Translations under genes and position numbers: made by a program
Assembly (NCBI GenBank): GCA_942493045.1
Contig: OW818665.1
Span: forward strand, 1,674,001-1,738,000
From: Teretinema sp942493045
GTDB taxonomy: Bacteria > Spirochaetota > Spirochaetia > Treponematales > Treponemataceae
Reading direction: 5' to 3'
DNA: 64,000 nucleotides
Shown: piece by piece, positions 63,767 to 64,000 of the stretch
Layout: each line of letters starts with the position of its first letter
Position numbering within the stretch: position 1 is the first letter of the stretch
The notes under the pieces: generated by a model
Databases searched by the model: none
What the model saw: the letters and a program-made list of their open reading frames with translations, nothing else
What the model was told of the DNA's origin: nothing

Positions 63767-64000
63767 ATGTCACCAACCGGACACTTCGCGATGGGTTTCG
63801 CGGCGAAAGCGATTGACAGGGCGATCCCCCTGTGGTTATTGCTGACCGCGTCCTGGGCTATCGATCTGCTCTATTTTGTATTCCAATTTGCGGGCCTGGA
63901 TTCAGCGGACTTTGCCCCCTGGTCACACAGCCTGCTGATGGCCGCGCTGTGGTCCGCCCTGGGAGCCCTGATCAGTTTCGCGATCTATCAAAAGATTAAA
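63767..64000 (+). CDS. Truncated membrane protein (5' end only)
   Basis: The first 78 codons from ATG 63767 (CAGGAG upstream) begin MSPTGHFAMGFAAKAID and continue as hydrophobic helices with HSLLMAALWS, resembling the YdjM-type membrane metal-dependent hydrolases, in which the early GH motif is a metal site. The gene runs off the window. An overlapping ATG at 63763 is in another frame. Confidence 0.65.
   Translation, partial: MSPTGHFAMGFAAKAIDRAIPLWLLLTASWAIDLLYFVFQFAGLDSADFAPWSHSLLMAALWSALGALISFAIYQKIK

Overview
The window looks like a chromosomal segment of a spirochaete, most likely a Treponema-like member of the Spirochaetota. GC content is moderate to high. The inference rests on several genes together: a long PPi-dependent phosphofructokinase, an archaeal-type UMP kinase, a UDPGP-family uridylyltransferase, many lipoproteins with loose lipoboxes, TPR/PilZ/cNMP-binding regulators and a FecR-domain exported protein. 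No 16S rRNA is present, so the assignment is inference. There is no CRISPR array, insertion sequence or prophage.

Region 1 (1-12.4 kb) carries repair and housekeeping genes: recO, a pyrimidine-nucleoside phosphorylase, a recJ with a large internal insertion, an M23 lipoprotein that appears to start at CTG, rpsU, a PilZ protein and a TPR protein. On the minus strand follow a DUF192 lipoprotein, a small exported protein, a double cNMP-domain regulator, a FecR-domain protein and murB. Region 2 (12.4-26 kb) holds cysS, an ECF sigma / zinc anti-sigma / TIG-transglutaminase operon ending in pyrH, a glucosaminidase-like lipoprotein, radC, a pyrophosphate phosphofructokinase with a histone-H1-like Lys/Ala/Pro tail, an HtrA protease, uvrB, an MBL-fold hydrolase and rpmB.

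Region 3 (26-38.2 kb) has pyruvate kinase and a sugar-uptake locus (LacI regulator, two permeases, binding protein, UDP-sugar pyrophosphorylase) with a palindromic operator inside the binding-protein promoter and a strong hairpin terminator between binding protein and permeases. comM, a PHP phosphoesterase and a split cNMP/TPR plus Crp-type pair follow. That pair has the same domain order as the fused protein of region 1.

Region 4 (38.2-60.4 kb) is more accessory: an outer-membrane barrel candidate, tRNA-Thr(CGU) followed by an inverted partial copy of its own 3' end, two paralogous unknown lipoproteins flanking a GGDEF remnant, a MarR-controlled ABC exporter pair and a GH5-like enzyme, then aconitase, a four-gene barrel/Kelch/HD-GYP/unknown cluster, a large PocR-containing histidine kinase and a csbD-small ORF-DUF2959 operon. 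Region 5 (60.4-64 kb) has a small lipoprotein, rsgA behind a structured leader with a 10-codon ORF, a PaaX-like regulator, a membrane protein and a truncated membrane protein.

Recurring themes are nucleotide second-messenger receptors (cNMP, PilZ, HD-GYP, GGDEF remnant), envelope proteins of unknown function, and promoters placed so close to the start codon that leaderless transcripts are predicted. All functional calls come from motif recognition; no database search was run.
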